Of a DNA stretch of 64,000 nt, positions 8,193 through 17,000 are shown piece by piece. The translations under genes and the position numbers were made by a program. Positions within the stretch are counted from its first letter, which is position 1; each line of letters opens with the position of its first letter. The stretch is taken from the NCBI RefSeq assembly GCF_007829875.1, contig NZ_VIWV01000001.1, positions 2,698,501 through 2,762,500 on the forward strand. The letters are read 5' to 3'. The stretch comes from Streptomyces capillispiralis (GTDB lineage Bacteria; Actinomycetota; Actinomycetes; Streptomycetales; Streptomycetaceae). The notes beneath the pieces are model-generated. The model was not told the origin of the DNA, ran no database searches, and worked only from the letters and a program-made list of their open reading frames with translations.

Positions 8193-8846
8193 ATGACCCC
8201 GCAGGCCCCCACCCCCGCCTACCGGCGCCTCAGCGTCGAGGAACGCCGCAGCCAGCTGCTCGAGGCCGCGCTGTCCCTCTTCGCCCACCGCGCCCCGGAG
8301 GACGTGTCCCTGGACGACGTGGCGGAGGCGGCCGGCGTGTCCCGCCCCCTGGTCTACCGGTACTTCCCGGGCGGCAAGCAGCAGCTGTACGAGGCGGCCC
8401 TCAGGTCCGCCGCCGACGAGCTGCGCACCTGCTTCGACGAGCCGCACGAGGGCCCCCTGCTGCCCCGTCTCTCCCGGGCCCTCGACCGCTACCTCGCCTT
8501 CGTCGACCAGCACGACGCCGGGTTCAGCGCGCTGCTCCAGGGCGGCAGCGTCGTGGAGACCTCCCGTACGACCGCGATCGTCGACGGGGTGCGCCGGGCC
8601 GCCGCCGAGCACATCCTCAGCCATCTGGAGGTCCCCGAGCCCGGGCCCCGGCTGCGAATGACCATCCGGATGTGGATCACGGCGGTGGAGGCGGCCTCCC
8701 TGATCTGGCTGGACGAGGAGAAGCAGCCGCCACTGGACGAACTGCGGGACTGGCTGGTGGAGCAGTTCGTGGCGGTGCTGGCGGTGACCGCGCGGCGCGA
8801 CGCGCAGACCGACGCGCTGGTCCAGGCCCTGGCCATGGACCTCTGA
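8193..8846 (+). CDS. TetR family transcriptional regulator
   Basis: 217 residues. The N-terminal helix-turn-helix is typical of TetR: RRSQLLEAALSLF, VSLDDVAEAAGVSRPLVYRYF (residues about 23-60). The C-terminal ligand-binding part is all-helical with no obvious match to a named subgroup. It is encoded 34 bp downstream of the AurF-like oxygenase on the same strand, so autoregulation of that pair is the simplest guess. The ATG at 8193 has no clear ribosome site, but the homology begins about 12 residues later; this could be a leaderless start. Confidence 0.88.
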   Translation: MTPQAPTPAYRRLSVEERRSQLLEAALSLFAHRAPEDVSLDDVAEAAGVSRPLVYRYFPGGKQQLYEAALRSAADELRTCFDEPHEGPLLPRLSRALDRYLAFVDQHDAGFSALLQGGSVVETSRTTAIVDGVRRAAAEHILSHLEVPEPGPRLRMTIRMWITAVEAASLIWLDEEKQPPLDELRDWLVEQFVAVLAVTARRDAQTDALVQALAMDL

Positions 8847-8893
8847 CGACCGCCCGCACCACCGGCTCCGGGCCCATGGCCGAAACTGGTGGC

Positions 8894-9208
8894 GTGAAGA
8901 GCCAAGACACCCCCTTCGAGGGCGGCCCCATGGACGGACGCGTCCTGCCCGTGCTGCTGGGCATCACCGGGCACCCGCCCAAGACGTACCGCATCCCCGT
9001 CCCGGCCCCCGACGGCGGTCCGGCCACCGTGCTGGTCTACCGGCGGGTGCCCCGGGGGCAGAGTTCGCGGACCGGACTGACCCGGGGGTGGAAGTACCTC
9101 TACGACCCCACGGGCGCGGAGCGCGGCCGGCTGAAGTGGCCCTGGTCGAAGCCCGCGCCCGGTCCGGACGCCACGCCGCCGGGCAAGCCGGAGGACACCG
9201 ACGGGTGA
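8894..9208 (+). CDS. Conserved hypothetical protein (about 104 aa)
   Basis: I recognise no named domain. The protein has a compact beta-rich first half (MDGRVLPVLLGITGHPPKTYRIPVP) and a basic, proline-rich tail ending KPEDTDG. Third-position GC is high, supporting a real gene. The GTG at 8894 is chosen; an ATG at 8876 (six residues longer) is possible and an internal ATG at 8930 would give a shorter form. It lies 47 bp after the TetR gene and 103 bp before the NlpC/P60 gene. There is no signal peptide or membrane segment, so it is probably cytoplasmic. Confidence 0.6.
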   Translation: MKSQDTPFEGGPMDGRVLPVLLGITGHPPKTYRIPVPAPDGGPATVLVYRRVPRGQSSRTGLTRGWKYLYDPTGAERGRLKWPWSKPAPGPDATPPGKPEDTDG

Positions 9209-9311
9209 CCCCGTTGCGCCGAACCGCGCACACTCGGCGAGCGGGCCGCGGGAACCCGCCTGATGCTCGCGATGCGGAACGGAGGGGCCGTTCCGCGTCG
9301 GAGGTGATGGC

Positions 9312-10457
9312 GTGTCAGGAATGCTCCTGCGTCTGGTGTGCACGGCGGCGGTGGCGGCCGGGACCGTGCTCGCACCCGTGCCCGCGACGGCCGCCCCGGA
9401 ACCGGCCGCCCCGGGGGAACGCTCCGTCGCCGCACTGCTGACGGAGCTTCAGACCCTGTACCGGGAGGCGGAGAAGGCCACCGAGACCTACAACGCCACC
9501 GAGGAGCGGCTGAAGGAACAGCGCGCCGAGACCGAGCGGCTGGACCGGGCCCTCGCCCGCACCCGGCTCTCCCTCCACGACAGCCGGAGCGCGGCCGGAC
9601 GGCTGGCCCGCCAGCAGTACCAGAGCGTCAGCGGCATCTCCCCGTACGTCCGTCTGCTGCTCGCGCGCGACCCGCAGGGCGCGCTCGACCAGGGCCAGGT
9701 GATCGGGCAGCTGGCGCGGCAGCGGGCGGAGACGGTGGGCCGGCTGACCGGCGCCGAGAAGCAGGCGGGCGAACTGGCCCGCCGCGCGCGCGAGGCGCTC
9801 GCCGACCGGACCGCGCTCACCGAGCGGCGCGAGCGGGAGCGGGACGAGGTGCGCGAGCGGCTGCGCGACGTGGAGGAACTGCTCGCCTCGCTCACCGCCG
9901 AGGAACTGGCCGCACTGGCCGAGCTGGAGCGGGCCGAGGTGGCGAAGGCCCAGGAGGAACTGGTGGCCTCCGGCGCGCTGAGCGGCGCCCGCCCGCCCTC
10001 CGAGGCGGGCGACCGGGCCGTGCGGTACGCGGTGGAGCAGCTCGGGAAGCCCTACGAGTGGGGGGCGGAGGGCCCGGAGACCTACGACTGCTCGGGGCTG
10101 ACCTCCGAGGCGTGGGGCAGGGCCGGCACGCCGATCCCCCGGACCAGCCAGGAGCAGTGGGCGCGGCTGGAGCGGGTGCCGCTGAGGGACTTGCGGCCGG
10201 GCGACCTCGTCGTCTACTTCCCCGAGGCCACGCACGTCGCCCTCTACCTCGGCGGCGGCATGGTGGTGCAGGCGCCCCGGCCCGGCGCGAGGATCAAGGT
10301 CTCCCCGATCGCGGCCAACCCGGTCCTCGGCGCCGTACGTCCCGACCCCGGGGGCAGGCCCGTGCCGGAGTACGTGCCGCCGGAGCTGCCGGAGGGGGCC
10401 ACGGCGGGGCCGGACGAGGGGTACGCGGCGGCCACCGCGCCCCCGGCCACCGGCTGA
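9312..10457 (+). CDS. Secreted NlpC/P60 peptidoglycan endopeptidase
   Basis: 381 residues. The signal peptide is residues 1-28 (cleavage after ATAA). Residues about 36-215 form a long charged coiled coil. From about 232 comes the NlpC/P60 domain with the catalytic cysteine in YDCSGL (C260) and histidine in THVALYLG (H308). Such RipA-like proteins cut stem peptides in peptidoglycan during septation or remodelling, and the coiled coil usually folds back to inhibit the domain. A GTG start with GGAGGTGAT just upstream is convincing. The last 40 residues are Pro/Ala-rich and probably disordered. Confidence 0.92.
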   Translation: MSGMLLRLVCTAAVAAGTVLAPVPATAAPEPAAPGERSVAALLTELQTLYREAEKATETYNATEERLKEQRAETERLDRALARTRLSLHDSRSAAGRLARQQYQSVSGISPYVRLLLARDPQGALDQGQVIGQLARQRAETVGRLTGAEKQAGELARRAREALADRTALTERRERERDEVRERLRDVEELLASLTAEELAALAELERAEVAKAQEELVASGALSGARPPSEAGDRAVRYAVEQLGKPYEWGAEGPETYDCSGLTSEAWGRAGTPIPRTSQEQWARLERVPLRDLRPGDLVVYFPEATHVALYLGGGMVVQAPRPGARIKVSPIAANPVLGAVRPDPGGRPVPEYVPPELPEGATAGPDEGYAAATAPPATG

Positions 10458-10542
10458 GGCGTGGCCGCCGGCCGCACCGGCGGCGATGAGTTTCAGCGGC
10501 CGGGACGGTCTTGTCCGTGTTCGACGATCCGTGAGGAGCCCC

Positions 10543-11187
10543 ATGAGTCAGCTGCTGCGCGTGCAGAACTTCAACGTGTCGAGTGACGGCGTCGCCGCCG
10601 GTGAGGAGCAGAGCCTGGAGAGCCCGTTCGGGCTGCCCGGCGCTCAGGCCCTGTGGTCCTGGGCCGGCGCCACGGCGAGCTGGCCCAACCGCACCGACCC
10701 GGGCGGGACCCGCGGCCTGGACGACTACTTCACCCGGGACTTCACCCACAACGTCGGCGCCGAGATCATGGGCCGCAACAAGTTCGGCCCCCAGCGCGGG
10801 CCCTGGGAGAACCACGACTGGCGCGGCTGGTGGGGTGACGAACCGCCGTTCCACACGCCGGTGTTCGTGATGACCCACCACCCGCGTCCGTCGTTCACCC
10901 TCTCCGACACGACGTTCCACTTCGTGTCCGGCGACCCGGCCGCCGTCCTCGACGAGGCGAAGGCGGCGGCCGGGGGCAAGGACGTACGGCTCGGCGGCGG
11001 GGTCACCACGATCCGGGAGTTCCTCGACGCCGGCCTCGTCGACACCCTGCACGTGGCGGTGTCACCGGTGCGGTTCGGTGCGGGGCTGCGGCTGTGGGAG
11101 TCGCCCGAGGAGCTGCTCGACCGGTACCACCTGGAGGTCGTGCCCAGCCCGAGCGGCGTGACGCACCACCTGTTCTGGCGGAGGTGA
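10543..11187 (+). CDS. Dihydrofolate reductase-like (RibD C-terminal) family protein
   Basis: 214 residues of the DHFR/RibD reductase superfamily, an NADPH-dependent reductase fold. Recognisable parts are the N-terminal strand QNFNVSSDGVAAG, GAEIMGRNKFGP, VFVMTHHPRPSF, the cofactor-loop type VRLGGGVTTIREFLDAGLVDTLHVAVSPV and a typical C-terminal strand. These proteins are abundant in Streptomyces, and their substrates are mostly unknown; this is not the housekeeping DHFR. The ATG at 10543 follows GAGGAGCCCC. It is convergent with the monooxygenase gene, with 26 bp between stops. Confidence 0.85.
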   Translation: MSQLLRVQNFNVSSDGVAAGEEQSLESPFGLPGAQALWSWAGATASWPNRTDPGGTRGLDDYFTRDFTHNVGAEIMGRNKFGPQRGPWENHDWRGWWGDEPPFHTPVFVMTHHPRPSFTLSDTTFHFVSGDPAAVLDEAKAAAGGKDVRLGGGVTTIREFLDAGLVDTLHVAVSPVRFGAGLRLWESPEELLDRYHLEVVPSPSGVTHHLFWRR

Positions 11188-11213
11188 CGCGGCGGGCCGG
11201 CGCGGGTGCCCGC

Positions 11214-12476
11214 TCAGGCGCCCGCGGCGCCCGACACCTCCATCAGGTAGGCCTGGGTCTTCTCCGGCTCGTAGAAGAAGTTCTCGAAGTCGGCCGGATT
11301 GTTGAAGCCGTTGGCGAACCGGTCGGCGACCGGCTGGATCTCGCCCGCCGCGCCGATCAGGCCGAGGACGTGCTCCGGCGGCGGGGCGAGCATGGCGTTC
11401 GTCCACTTGGTGACGTGGCGGGCCGTCTCCCAGTAGCGGTCGAAGGTGGCCTGCATCCAGGTCTCGTCGAACTCCTTCTCGCCGTGCTCCAGGATCGAGG
11501 CGAGGTAGGAGGCGGCGCACTTGGACGCCGAGTTGGAACCCTGGCCGGTGATCGGGTCGTTGGCCACGACCACGTCGGCGACGCCGAGGACCAGCCCGCC
11601 GCCGGGCAGCCGGCCGACGGGGTTGCGGACGGTGGGGGCGTAGCGGCCGGCGAGGGTGCCGCCGGCGTCGGTCAGTTCGGCCTTGGTGGCCCGCGCGTGT
11701 TCCCAGGGGAGGAACCGCTCCATGAGTTCCAGGGTCAGGGAGAGGTGCTCCGCCGGGTCCTTGACGTCCTTGAAGGCGTCCAGCGGGCCGCCGGGTATGC
11801 CCTCCCAGAACAGGATGTCGGCACGGCCCGAGACGGTGTACGTCGGCATGATGAACATCTCGCCGACACCGGGGACCAGGTTGCAGCGGACCGCCTCGGT
11901 CTCCGGGTGCTCCGGGCGCGGGCCGAGACCGTGGACGTAGGCGACGGCGAGGGCGCGCTGCGGCTCGCTGTACGGGGAGCGCGAGGCGTCCCGGCCGAAC
12001 ATCTGCACCAGCTCGCCCTTGCCGGCCGAGACGAGCACCAGGTCGTAGGCGCGGGAGAAGTAGTCGAGGTCGCCGACGGCCGCGCCGTGGATGACCAGCT
12101 GGCCGCCGCGCTGGGCGAAGGTCTCCATCCAGCCGGCCATCTTCACCCGCTGGTCCACCGACTGCGCGAACCCGTCGAGCCGGCCCAGCCAGTCGATCGC
12201 CCGCTGCGAGGGGCCCGGGTCGAAGGAGCCGGGGGCCGCGACCGAGACGCCGAGTCCTTCGATCTTCGGGGCCTGGGACTCCCAGAAGTTCAGCTGGAGA
12301 TCGCGCTCGTGCTGCAGGGCGGTGTGGAACATGCACTGCGTCGACATCACCCGTCCGGTGCGGATCTCGTCCGCGGTCCGGTTGGACATCAGGGTGACCT
12401 CGTACCCGTGCGACTGGAGGCCGAGGGCGAGCTGGAGACCGGACTGGCCGGCCCCCACGACGAGTATCTTCCGCAT
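11214..12476 (-). CDS. StyA-type styrene/indole flavin monooxygenase
   Basis: 420 residues similar to the oxygenase component of two-component styrene/indole monooxygenases, which use FADH2 supplied by a separate reductase to epoxidise vinyl or indole compounds. The N-terminal Rossmann motif is VVGAGQSGLQLALGL (GxGxxG at 8-13). The second FAD motif region is VVVANDPITGQGSNSASK. No StyB-like flavin reductase is encoded nearby. It starts 22 bp after the stop of the conservon GTPase gene and is almost certainly the fifth gene of that operon, in the place where many conservons carry a cytochrome P450. The substrate is unknown. Confidence 0.85.
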   Translation of the reverse strand: MRKILVVGAGQSGLQLALGLQSHGYEVTLMSNRTADEIRTGRVMSTQCMFHTALQHERDLQLNFWESQAPKIEGLGVSVAAPGSFDPGPSQRAIDWLGRLDGFAQSVDQRVKMAGWMETFAQRGGQLVIHGAAVGDLDYFSRAYDLVLVSAGKGELVQMFGRDASRSPYSEPQRALAVAYVHGLGPRPEHPETEAVRCNLVPGVGEMFIMPTYTVSGRADILFWEGIPGGPLDAFKDVKDPAEHLSLTLELMERFLPWEHARATKAELTDAGGTLAGRYAPTVRNPVGRLPGGGLVLGVADVVVANDPITGQGSNSASKCAASYLASILEHGEKEFDETWMQATFDRYWETARHVTKWTNAMLAPPPEHVLGLIGAAGEIQPVADRFANGFNNPADFENFFYEPEKTQAYLMEVSGAAGA

Positions 12477-12498
12477 ACGGGGACGCTCCTAAGGGGGA

Positions 12499-13137
12499 CT
12501 ACTCGGGCGTTTCGTCGAGCGCGTGGCCCACGAGGGACAAGAGGGTCTCGATGACCGAGATCCGACGGCGCGCATCCATGATCATTACAGGTATGTGCGC
12601 CGGGATCGTCAACGCCTCCCGCACGTCCTCCGGCTCGAACTCCTCACTGCCGTCGAAGTGGTTGACCGCGACGACGTACGGCAGTCCGCAGCTCTCGAAG
12701 TAGTCCAGCGCCGGCCAGCAGTCCTTCAGGCGCCGGGTGTCGGCCAGGACGACGGCGCCGATCGCGCCGCGCACCAGGTCGTCCCACATGAACCAGAAGC
12801 GCTGCTGCCCCGGGGTCCCGAAGACGTAGAGCACCAGGTCGTCGTCGAGCGTGATGCGGCCGAAGTCCATGGCCACGGTGGTGGTGACCTTGTCCGGCGT
12901 GGCGGTGAGGTCGTCGTGCTCCTCACTCGCCTCGGTCATCAGCGCCTCGGTCTCCAGGGGCGTGATCTCCGAGACGGTGCTGACCAGGGTGGTCTTGCCG
13001 ACGCCGAAGCCGCCGGCCACCACGATCTTCGTGGCGACCGGTGCACGGGTGCGGTCCTTCTGCCAGGGCAGCAGGGGCTCGTCCTCTGCGACGAGCGGGG
13101 AGACGCCGTGAGCGGCGTCAGAGACGACGGAGTCCAC
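12499..13137 (-). CDS. Conservon GTPase (CvnD type)
   Basis: 212-residue small Ras-like GTPase. G1/P-loop is GGFGVGKTT at 42-50, G3 is FGTPGQQRF around 106-113 (Gln/Gly arrangement typical of MglA-like and CvnD proteins), and G4 is VNHFD near 158-162 with Asp but a non-canonical N-H-F-D instead of N-K-x-D. CvnD proteins form a membrane-linked complex with the CvnA-C partners encoded upstream and act in developmental or metabolic signalling. The first 20 bases overlap the end of the DUF742 gene, so translation is coupled. Confidence 0.93.
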   Translation of the reverse strand: MDSVVSDAAHGVSPLVAEDEPLLPWQKDRTRAPVATKIVVAGGFGVGKTTLVSTVSEITPLETEALMTEASEEHDDLTATPDKVTTTVAMDFGRITLDDDLVLYVFGTPGQQRFWFMWDDLVRGAIGAVVLADTRRLKDCWPALDYFESCGLPYVVAVNHFDGSEEFEPEDVREALTIPAHIPVMIMDARRRISVIETLLSLVGHALDETPE

Positions 13138-13549
13138 TCAGCACCCTTTCCAGCAGCACGCGGTCCGGGCGGCCCGTGCCGTGGCCGGTTCCCGTTCCGT
13201 AGACACGGATCTTTCCCTGGTCGGCGAGGTCGCTCAGGAGCACGCGGACCACACCGAGCGGCATCTTCAGCAGCGCGGCGATCTCAGCCACCGTACGCAT
13301 GCGGCGGCACAGTTCGACGATGGCCCGCATCTCCGGCATCACGCGGGAGGTGAGGTTTCCGTTCGTCAGTTCCCTGCGCTCCTCGGCGGCGTCGAGGGCG
13401 GCGGTCCCCGCCGTGGCGCCGACGAACGTCTCGACGAGCAGGACGTGGCCGAAGCGGGTCCGGCCGCCGGTGAGCGAGTAGGGACGGACCCGGGCGGGTT
13501 TGCGGTCACCGCCGCGGACCGGGAGATGTTTCCTGGGCGTACTGCTCAT
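13118..13549 (-). CDS. Conservon DUF742 protein (CvnC type)
   Basis: 143 residues with a winged-helix-like DUF742 domain: VRPYSLTGGRTR, then MRTVAEIAALLKMPLGVVRVLLSDLADQGKIRVYG, a clear helix-turn-helix pattern. Despite the HTH look, CvnC proteins are thought to act as partners of the roadblock protein and GTPase rather than as DNA binders. The ATG at 13549 overlaps the stop of the roadblock gene (ATGA) and starts the homology (MSSTPRKHLPVRGG). Longer in-frame starts would run into that gene. It overlaps the GTPase gene by 20 bp downstream. Confidence 0.92.
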   Translation of the reverse strand: MSSTPRKHLPVRGGDRKPARVRPYSLTGGRTRFGHVLLVETFVGATAGTAALDAAEERRELTNGNLTSRVMPEMRAIVELCRRMRTVAEIAALLKMPLGVVRVLLSDLADQGKIRVYGTGTGHGTGRPDRVLLERVLSGLRRL

Positions 13550-14049
13550 CGGGGACTCCCGGTGGACTCGGACTCCAGGTTCTTGCGCAGCTCGCTGCGG
13601 AGCTCGGGGGTCAGGACGTGGCCGGCGCGGCCGACGAACAGCGCCATGTGGTACGCCACGACACTCATGTCGCACTCCGCGGAACCGTGCACGCCGAGCA
13701 GCGAACCGTCGCTGATGGACATCACGAACAGGCTGCCCTCGTCCATGGTGACCATCGTGTGCTTGACCGGACCGAAGTCCATCAGCTTCGAGGTACCGAT
13801 GGTGAGGCTGCCTATGCCGGACACGACGGTGGCCAGGTCGGCGGCGGAGCCGCGCGGCCCGGTGCGCTTGCCGCCCCCGGCCTCGCGGGCCTCGGTGTTG
13901 CGGGACGGGTCGGAGGACAGGAGCAGCAGACCGTCGGAGGAGACCACCGCGACGGAGAGGATGCCGGGCACCTCCTCGACGAGGTTGGTCAGCAGCCAGT
14001 GCAGGTTGCGGGCCTCACTGCTCAGTCCGAAGGTACTGGGCGCGGTCAA
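13546..14049 (-). CDS. Conservon roadblock/LC7 protein (CvnB type)
   Basis: 167 residues with a roadblock/LC7 (MglB-like) fold: NLHWLLTNLVEEVPGILSVAVVSSDGLLLLSS, then a central beta-alpha stretch (VVSGIGSLTIGTSKLMDFG) and GSLFVMSISDGSLLGVHG. In related systems such proteins regulate the partner small GTPase. The start is a TTG at 14049 overlapping the kinase stop (TTGA), with the next gene overlapping by ATGA. The C-terminal RSELRKNLESESTGSPR tail is charged. A segment after residue 50 (AREAGGGKRTGPRG) is an inserted loop. Confidence 0.92.
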   Translation of the reverse strand: MTAPSTFGLSSEARNLHWLLTNLVEEVPGILSVAVVSSDGLLLLSSDPSRNTEAREAGGGKRTGPRGSAADLATVVSGIGSLTIGTSKLMDFGPVKHTMVTMDEGSLFVMSISDGSLLGVHGSAECDMSVVAYHMALFVGRAGHVLTPELRSELRKNLESESTGSPR

Positions 14050-17000
14050 CTGCTTGCCTCCTCGACTGTGCCCCCCGTGGCTTCTGCGGATGGTGCGGTC
14101 GTGTCGGTCTGCGTCGGGTGGTGTCCGGTCCGCTCGGCGATCTCCGCCTCGACGTCCCGGCGCCCCGCGTCCGCCCCCCGGCGGAACCCTCCGAGCCGTC
14201 GGCGCAGCGCCTCGGCGTCCACGGCACCGCTGCGGGGCCGTGGCGCCTCGGCGGGCGCGCTGATCTTCGGCGTGCGCTTGGGGAGCCCCTTGGCCGTGAT
14301 CGGCTCCTCGTCCTCCGGCCCGTCCGGCACCCGCGTGTGCTCGGCACCGTCACCGGCCGCGGGCTGCGGCCGCCGCGGCAGCCCGCCCCGCCCGGAACCG
14401 GCCGCACCGGCCTCCCGCCCCTCGGCACCGTCCTCGGCGGGCCGGGCCGCGGCGCCGTCCTCCGTGGCCCCGGGCCTGGTGTCCGTACCGGCGCCCGTGG
14501 GTGCCGGGTCCGGGCCGCCGGACGCGAACTGGCCGTCGGTACCGGAGTCCGGGCCGGCGGACGCGAACTGGCCGTCGGCTCCGGTGTCCGGGCGGGCGAC
14601 CCCGTACCCGTCGTCGGTCCCGGTGCCGTGTCCCGGACCCGGGCGTACGGCGTCGGTCTCCGGGCGGTCGACGGGTGCGGGCGCGTCGTCGGCGGACGGG
14701 CGCGCCGCGCCGCCGGGAACGGTCTCGGCACCGGTGGTGTCGCCGGACGCGTGACCGTCGCCCGGCCGTACGGCACCGGACCCCGGGCCCTCCGTCGGGA
14801 CCGGAGCGTCGGCCCCGTCCGGCTGGGCCGGGATCAGCAGCTCCATTGTCATCTCGGCGGGCCGCTCGGCCGGTACGGCGTCCGCACCGGCGGACTCGTC
14901 ACGGTCTGTCCCGGCGCCCTCCGGGTGCCCCGTCGCGGTATCGGCCGCACGGTCCCCGGACGTGTCCTCGGTCGTGGAGTCCGCGGACTCGGCCGTCCCG
15001 TCCGGGCCGGCCCCGCTCGCACGCTCCGCCGCGGTCTCCCCCGGCACTTCCCCCGACGCGTCCTCCGGCGCCTCCCCGGCGCCGGCGTCCCTGCGGCGTA
15101 CCGCCTTCTCCGCCAGGGCGACCAGCGGGTCGGTGCCCTCCGTGCGGCCGGGCAGCACGTTGGAGTTGGCCTCGGCGTCGGCGCCCGGCAGGGAGACGGT
15201 CTGGGCGGAGCCGGTGACGGGGACCGCGTCCCGCGCGGCGGAGGTCAGCAGGGTCTCGGGAAGGACGGCGACCGCCGCGATGCCGCCCTGCTTCTGCTCG
15301 CGCAGCTGGACCCGCACCGCGTGCCGGTGGGCGAGCCGGGCGACGACGTACAGGCCGAGGCCGAGACCGTCCTCACCCTCCGCGTCGTACGTGGTCTCCG
15401 GGTCGAAGTCGGACAGCCGGGCGTTGAGCCGCTCCAGCCGCTCCCCGGTCATGCCGATGCCCTCGTCCCGCACGGAGAGCATGACCTCGCCGTTCTCCAG
15501 CAGCCAGCCGGAGATCTCGACGGGCAGGTCCGGCGGGGAGGACGACGTGGCGTTCTCCAGCAGCTCGGCCAGCAGGTGGGAGAGGTCGTCGGCGGCGAAC
15601 CCGGCGATGTGCGCGTGCGGCGGCAGCGCGGCGATCCGCACCCGCTCGTACCGCTCGATCTCGCTGACCGCGGCCCGTACGACGTCCACGAGCGGAACCG
15701 GACCCGCCGTGTGCTGGACGTGCTCGGTACCGGCGAGGACCAGCAGGTTCTCGCTGTGCCGGCGCATGACCGTGGCGAAGTGGTCGAGCTTGAACAGCGT
15801 GGCCAGCCGGTCCGGGTCGTCCTCCCGCTCCTCCAGCCCCTCGATGACGCCGAGCTGCCGCTCGACCAGCCCGAGCGTGCGCAGCGCGAGGCTGACGAAC
15901 GTGCTGCCGATGCTGGTGCGCAGCCGCTCCAGGTGGGCGGTGGACTCGGCGAGTTCGGTGCGCAGCTCCTCGCGGGCGTCGGCCATCTTCTGCCGCTGTC
16001 CGACGAGGTGCTTGCGGTCGGCCTCCAGGGTGGCGATCCGCTCGGCGAGCGCGACGGCGTGCGCGTGCAGGGTGTTGACGGAGCGGACGACCTGGGCGAA
16101 CTCGTCGTTGCGGCCGGTGAAGGTGACCGGCTCCTGGCTCGTGGGGTCGTCCGCCCCGGCGAGGCGGGCGGAACCCCGGCGCAGCACGGACAGCGGACGC
16201 GTGAGCGTGCGGGCCATCGCGGTGGCGATGCCGATCGTGAGCAGCATCAGGGCGCCGAGGACGGCGATCCGGATCTCCAGCTCGGTGACGTCGTCGTCGC
16301 GCAGCTGGGCGAGGTCCTTGGTGCGCTGCTCGAAGAGGGCGGACTCCACCCCGCGCATCATCTCGATCCGCGCGGTGAGCGCGGCCCGCAGCTTCTTGGT
16401 GTCGGTGTCGAGTTCGCCGTCGGAGAGGGACGGTTCGTCGGTGAGGTCCGCGAGGTACTTCTCGGCGGAGCCGACCTCGGGGCCGGTGACCGTGGAGTCG
16501 TAGGAGGCGCGGGAGCTCTTGGGCGCGGTGTCGCGGAAGTCGGCGAGGGCCGCGTCGGAGCGCAGCCGCGCCTGGAGCGCGGCGGCGGTCAGCTCGTCGC
16601 GCCGCTCGGTGTCGGCGTCGGAGGAGCCGCTGGTCGTGGAGGGCAGGCCGGTGATCGGGTCGATCACGGTCCGCGTGCTGCTCGGCACGTCGAGCGCGGC
16701 GAGCAGCAGTCCGCGGGTGGCGGCGGCCTGCTGGACGGCGGAGTCCAGTTCGGCGAGCGCGTGGGCGCCGGAGCCGGCGCGCGGCGGGGTCTGCTCCGCC
16801 AGCTGTTCGGCGAGCCGGTGCAGTTGGGTGATGGCGGTGGAGTACGCCTGGTGCGCCTCCAGGGCGCTGCTCTTGCCGGTGAGCGCCGCCCGGCGCACGG
16901 CCGCGATGGCGTCGAGGTCCTCGCGCAGCCCCCGCGGGGTGTCGGTGTCGGCGCGCAGTTCCTCGACCTGCCGGTCGACGCGGGCGCTGTGCTCCTCAGA

